Positions 60,490-64,000 of a DNA stretch of 64,000 nt are shown here, piece after piece. The DNA is from Morella rubra (Eukaryota; Streptophyta; Magnoliopsida; Fagales; Myricaceae). Both the position numbers and the translations under genes were made by a program. Below the pieces are notes generated by a model. The model was given only the letters and a program-made list of their open reading frames with translations. It was not told the DNA's origin and ran no database searches. The stretch lies in assembly GCA_003952965.2 (NCBI GenBank), contig RXIC02000132.1, forward strand, positions 1-64,000, given 5' to 3'. Each line of letters starts with the position of its first letter. Within the stretch, counting starts at the first letter, position 1.

Positions 60490-63400
60490 ATGGCTCCAGC
60501 TTTTGTTTTTGAACCCCCAAGCGACGAAGAGCTTGACCACGTCCAAGCCGAGGAAGAAGATGACGAAGTAGAAGAACAAGTAGAAGAAGCAAACGAAGAA
60601 GAAGCAGAAAAACGGCCTTCTGATCACAAATCTCAATCTCCATGGGACTTTGGTTCCTACTCCGAGACAGTGGCCGAAGAACACGCCCGTCGAAGCACAA
60701 CTTCCATCGACTTTAAAATCTCAAAAGTCCTTCAAAACCGCTCCGTTCCGATCACCAACGATGGCTCTGATAGCGCCGAATCCGAACCGGATAAACAAGT
60801 AACTACACGCCTCCCTCTTCTATTGAATCCCTCAATTCAAAATTGATTCCACGCTTTCGTTTGTCTATGGAGTTTCAAAAACCTGTTTTCTTGTTTACTA
60901 ATTTTTTAGGAAGATTATAGCCCCGAGGATGAAGATGATGAAGCCAGTAATGCAGTTGACCGTAAATCTTTCTTTGCACCGTCAGAGGGAGCTTCATTCC
61001 ATGCCAACTCATTCATGGAGCTCAATCTATCGCGTCCTTTGCTTCGGGCTTGCGACACCTTGGGGTACACCAAGCCCACGCCAATTCAGGTGTCTCTTGC
61101 ATCAAGCAGTCAGTTTCCTTTTTACTTCTGTCCTGTGGTTCGTATGTGTTTTATTTTTTCAATTTTGGTTTTTCTGAATCTTAGGGTTTTGATTGTAGGC
61201 GGCGGTCATACCATTAGCATTAACCGGGAGAGATATATGCGGGAGTGCAATCACTGGTTCTGGGAAGGTAAGAAGTCATAAATGTTGGAATTGTTGTGAT
61301 TTGTGTGAATATAGTTGAAGTAATGGCTCACTCTGCAGACTGCTGCCTTTACATTACCTACTTTGGAGAGGTTATTGTTCCGTCCCAAAAGGGTGCCAGC
61401 AATAAGGGTTCTTATTCTTACTCCAACTAGAGAGTTGGCGGTTCAGTAAGTATTATTTTCTCCTGCTTGTTATTTTTTCACTTGCACAATTTATTGAGAG
61501 AAATTTTGGCATTATTGCTTCAATTTAGGTAATGTTCTGAAGTATAAAAATCACTTGTGCTAAGCTTTTGTGAAGAGATGTGATTACTCATGAAGTCCAT
61601 GAAATTATTCATATTTTTTTTTTTTTGGTTTAAGAATCACTGCTGAGTATTCTGGGTTGTCTTTCTGCTTAAATTGTGTTGATGATTACGAAGAAACTTT
61701 CAATTGCGAATTTTAAGGTACCATTTGGCATTTAAAGTCTAAGCCAGGCACAAGTTTCCCAGAGATGGCTCATGATGCAATCTCAGAGGAGTGCAAAATA
61801 CTATTTCTGAAAAGCAATAATTCTCTCGGAAATGTGATCTTACCTGGTTTGATCCTAAGTTGATTTACTTGTGCAGGGTTCACAGTATGGTGGAGAAACT
61901 TGCTCAGTTTACTGACATCAGATGTTGCCTGGTTGTTGGTGGGCTTTCAACAAAGGTTTGATCAATAATTTTATTATCTTAATTTTCAAAAACCTGTAAC
62001 AAGGTGTCTACACACACCTTCTAATTGTGATCCTTTCTGTAAATTCCATGTTATTTGATTCTTTCTGCTTTTTATTTATTTATTCTCGAATCAAGAAGCA
62101 TGAGAAAGCGTTAACTTACATTGGAATTCAGGCTTTTTTCAACAAAAAGAGAATTATGGTGTGTACAATCATTCTTGTTTTTGGAGTTCATGATACAGTG
62201 GTTTGCAATAGGTAGCTCTAAGGGTGTAAAAGACTAGCTTTGTTGCTCTTCCTGTTATAGTTGAATAAATCAACTTAACTAGATTTCATATCTATCCAGA
62301 AAGAAAATTTAAGGATTTTAAGACTCAAATATGAGGACGTTATTAAAATCACAATCTCATAATTTAGAACAACTGCCTGATAGGGAAAATAAAGGTGGTT
62401 TTATTTTTCACAATGTAGCTTATCTGTTTCCATTAGTCCATTAGGGATCTTGTAGTCATAGCATTTCAATATCTCAGGTGCAAGAGGCAGCCTTGAGATC
62501 AATGCCTGATATTGTTGTGGCCACACCTGGACGCATGATAGACCATTTACGCAATTCTATGTCTGTGGATTTGGAAGATCTTGCAGTTCTGATCCTTGAT
62601 GAGGCTGATCGCCTTCTGGAGCTTGGATTTAGTGCTGAAATTTATGAGCTGGTATCTTCTTGTCCTTTCTAATGCAAAAAGTTGAAAACAGAACATGCAA
62701 TTTTCTTTGTTGTGTGCCCAAAAAAAAAAAAAAAAAAATGTGTGTGATTTGTTTAAATGTAAGTTCTACTCATGGATGGCTTATTATCAGGTCCGTCTAT
62801 GTCCAGAAAGAAGACAAACCATGCTATTCTCGGCTACAATGACTGAAGAAATTGACGGGCTTATCAAGCTTTCTCTGACCAAACCCTTGCGGCTCTCTGC
62901 TGACCCATCTACAAAACGGCCTGCGACATTGACTGAGGAGTAATTCCTAAATTGAATTTTCATTTGACTTAGCTTCAGTTAATTTGGTGTTTAATTTACT
63001 CACAACCTTATTATTCTTCTTTTAGCTAAGGTAGATCTGTAGCTGATGTTTATGATGGAAAAACTTTTATTCGTTCAATCCCCCTCTGTAGTTTTGTTTT
63101 TTTGGTATTGTTATACTACAATTTCCGCATATCTCATAATGGTTCTATGATTTTTTTTCCTTTTTTTTTTTTTTTTTTTTCGGTGTAGGGTGGTTCGGAT
63201 ACGCCGGATGCGTGAAGTAAATCAAGAAGCAGTTCTTCTTGCATTATGCTCAAAGACTTTTACTTCAAAAGTGATCATCTTCAGGTTCTAACTACTGCTT
63301 TGTGCAGTTAGTGTTGTTATTTTATGTATGAACATTGACTTTGGTTGTTGCCTGTTATATATCTGTATAATCTTCATTTGCGGCTTGAATCGTATTTCCT

Positions 63401-64000
63401 AATTACTGGTAGGCAAAAATCTTGTCTCGAGTATGTACAGAGGCCTTTCCTGTGAACCTTTGTATTTTGTTTCTTTGAAGTATGAGAGAAAGAAACAAAA
63501 ATTCTAGCTAAGGCACTTACCAAAAGAAAAAACAAGGCCTGGCTAAGTCTTATAATTATTCGAAGGAGAGATAATAAGTGTTATGGGGTCAGCTGATGTT
63601 CCTCATATATTATGCAGACTACCTTGGAATTTATGTTGTCTTTTCCTACTGGTAATTTTTTCATGACTTAATTAGTGTTTTTCATTGCTATTGGCAGTGG
63701 AACAAAGCAGGCAGCGCATAGGTTGAAGATTCTATTTGGCTTAGCTGGCCTAAAAGCTGCTGAGCTTCATGGAAATCTTACGCAAGTCCAGCGCCTTGAT
63801 GTGTGTAGCTTGCTTCTATTGGGGGCATTTTGTTTTTTCTGGATTCCTTACATTTCTCTTTCAAAAAATAATTGTATTCTTTTGGAAATGAAATTTTGAA
63901 GCTCATTAGAGAACCTCAATGTATTTTGAGCTTATATTCTTTTTGATTTTGTGAATCTTAATCATGTTTGTTTGTGTAGGCTTTGGAACTCTTCAGGAAG
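60490..64000 (+). CDS. RH28: DEAD-box RNA helicase, RH28 / Drs1-DDX27 type (5' part)
   Basis: Ten exons are in view: 60490-60798, 60910-61089, 61199-61267, 61339-61445, 61877-61955, 62478-62651, 62791-62939, 63189-63284, 63698-63800 and 63980 to the window end, giving the first 429 residues in one continuous frame. A long acidic N-terminal region ([12 protein letters not shown] and onward) precedes the helicase core. Motifs: Q motif region [20 protein letters not shown], motif I TGSGK (182-186), Ia PTRELA (215-220), GG in VVGGLS, Ib TPGR (264-267), II DEAD (289-292), III SAT (320-322) and IV VIIFS. The gene continues past the window. The acidic N terminus and the sequence around [11 protein letters not shown] point to the Drs1/DDX27 group, nucleolar helicases of large ribosomal subunit assembly; in Arabidopsis this is RH28. 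Confidence 0.93.

Overview
The window is plant nuclear DNA, almost certainly from a flowering plant. It carries genes with GT-AG introns (a thaumatin-like PR-5 protein, the ER HSP90 GRP94/HSP90.7, a zinc-ribbon RING-H2 ubiquitin ligase, a DEAD-box helicase of the RH28 type and a small two-helix membrane protein), a Ty1/copia retrotransposon, a miniature LTR element (TRIM) and MITE-like elements. Nothing bacterial, organellar or CRISPR-like was recognised.

Positions 1-37329 form one giant inverted repeat. Position 1 pairs with 37329 (inside the last exon of the thaumatin-like gene), and the turn lies somewhere around 20.2-22.9 kb. The arms match nearly base for base only over 6920-15480 against 26140-34777. 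Outside that tract the left arm (1-6919 and about 15480-20200) is still recognisable as the reverse complement of the right arm, but it is swamped by insertions, deletions and substitutions, stretched from about 1.4-fold to 5-fold depending on the stretch, and has no reading frames. The right arm (about 23 kb onward) is the clean, gene-bearing version. An abrupt quality change inside one retrotransposon gene, plus a mirror image ending mid-exon, looks much more like a fold-back long read or unpolished assembly than biology. Everything left of about 22.9 kb should be treated as a probable duplicate of DNA already present on the right.

Region by region: 1-6919, corrupted mirror of the thaumatin gene and promoter; 6920-13717, clean mirror of intergenic DNA; 13718-19770, mirror of the copia element, clean then corrupted; 19771-23160, corrupted turn; 23221-27884, complete but frameshifted copia element (minus strand) with LTRs, target-site duplication, primer-binding site and polypurine tract; 27890-34777, intergenic; 35867-37533, thaumatin-like gene (+); 38516-38689, MITE; 39527-45205, GRP94 gene (-), 15 exons, with two perfect ER stress elements upstream; 45206-49182, AT-rich intergenic; 49183-49503, small membrane-protein gene (+); 51.4-55.0 kb, a cluster of small non-autonomous elements; 55847-56896, single-exon RING-H2 gene (+); 56897-60489, intergenic; 60490 to the end, 5' part of the RH28-type helicase gene (+).

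The genes are ordinary single plant loci, not an operon or a linked system. Two have clear physiological themes: ER protein folding under the unfolded-protein response (GRP94) and wall/defence-associated secretion (the thaumatin-like protein, predicted to be GPI-anchored). I did not find a convincing new biological system; the most striking structure is the corrupted palindrome.
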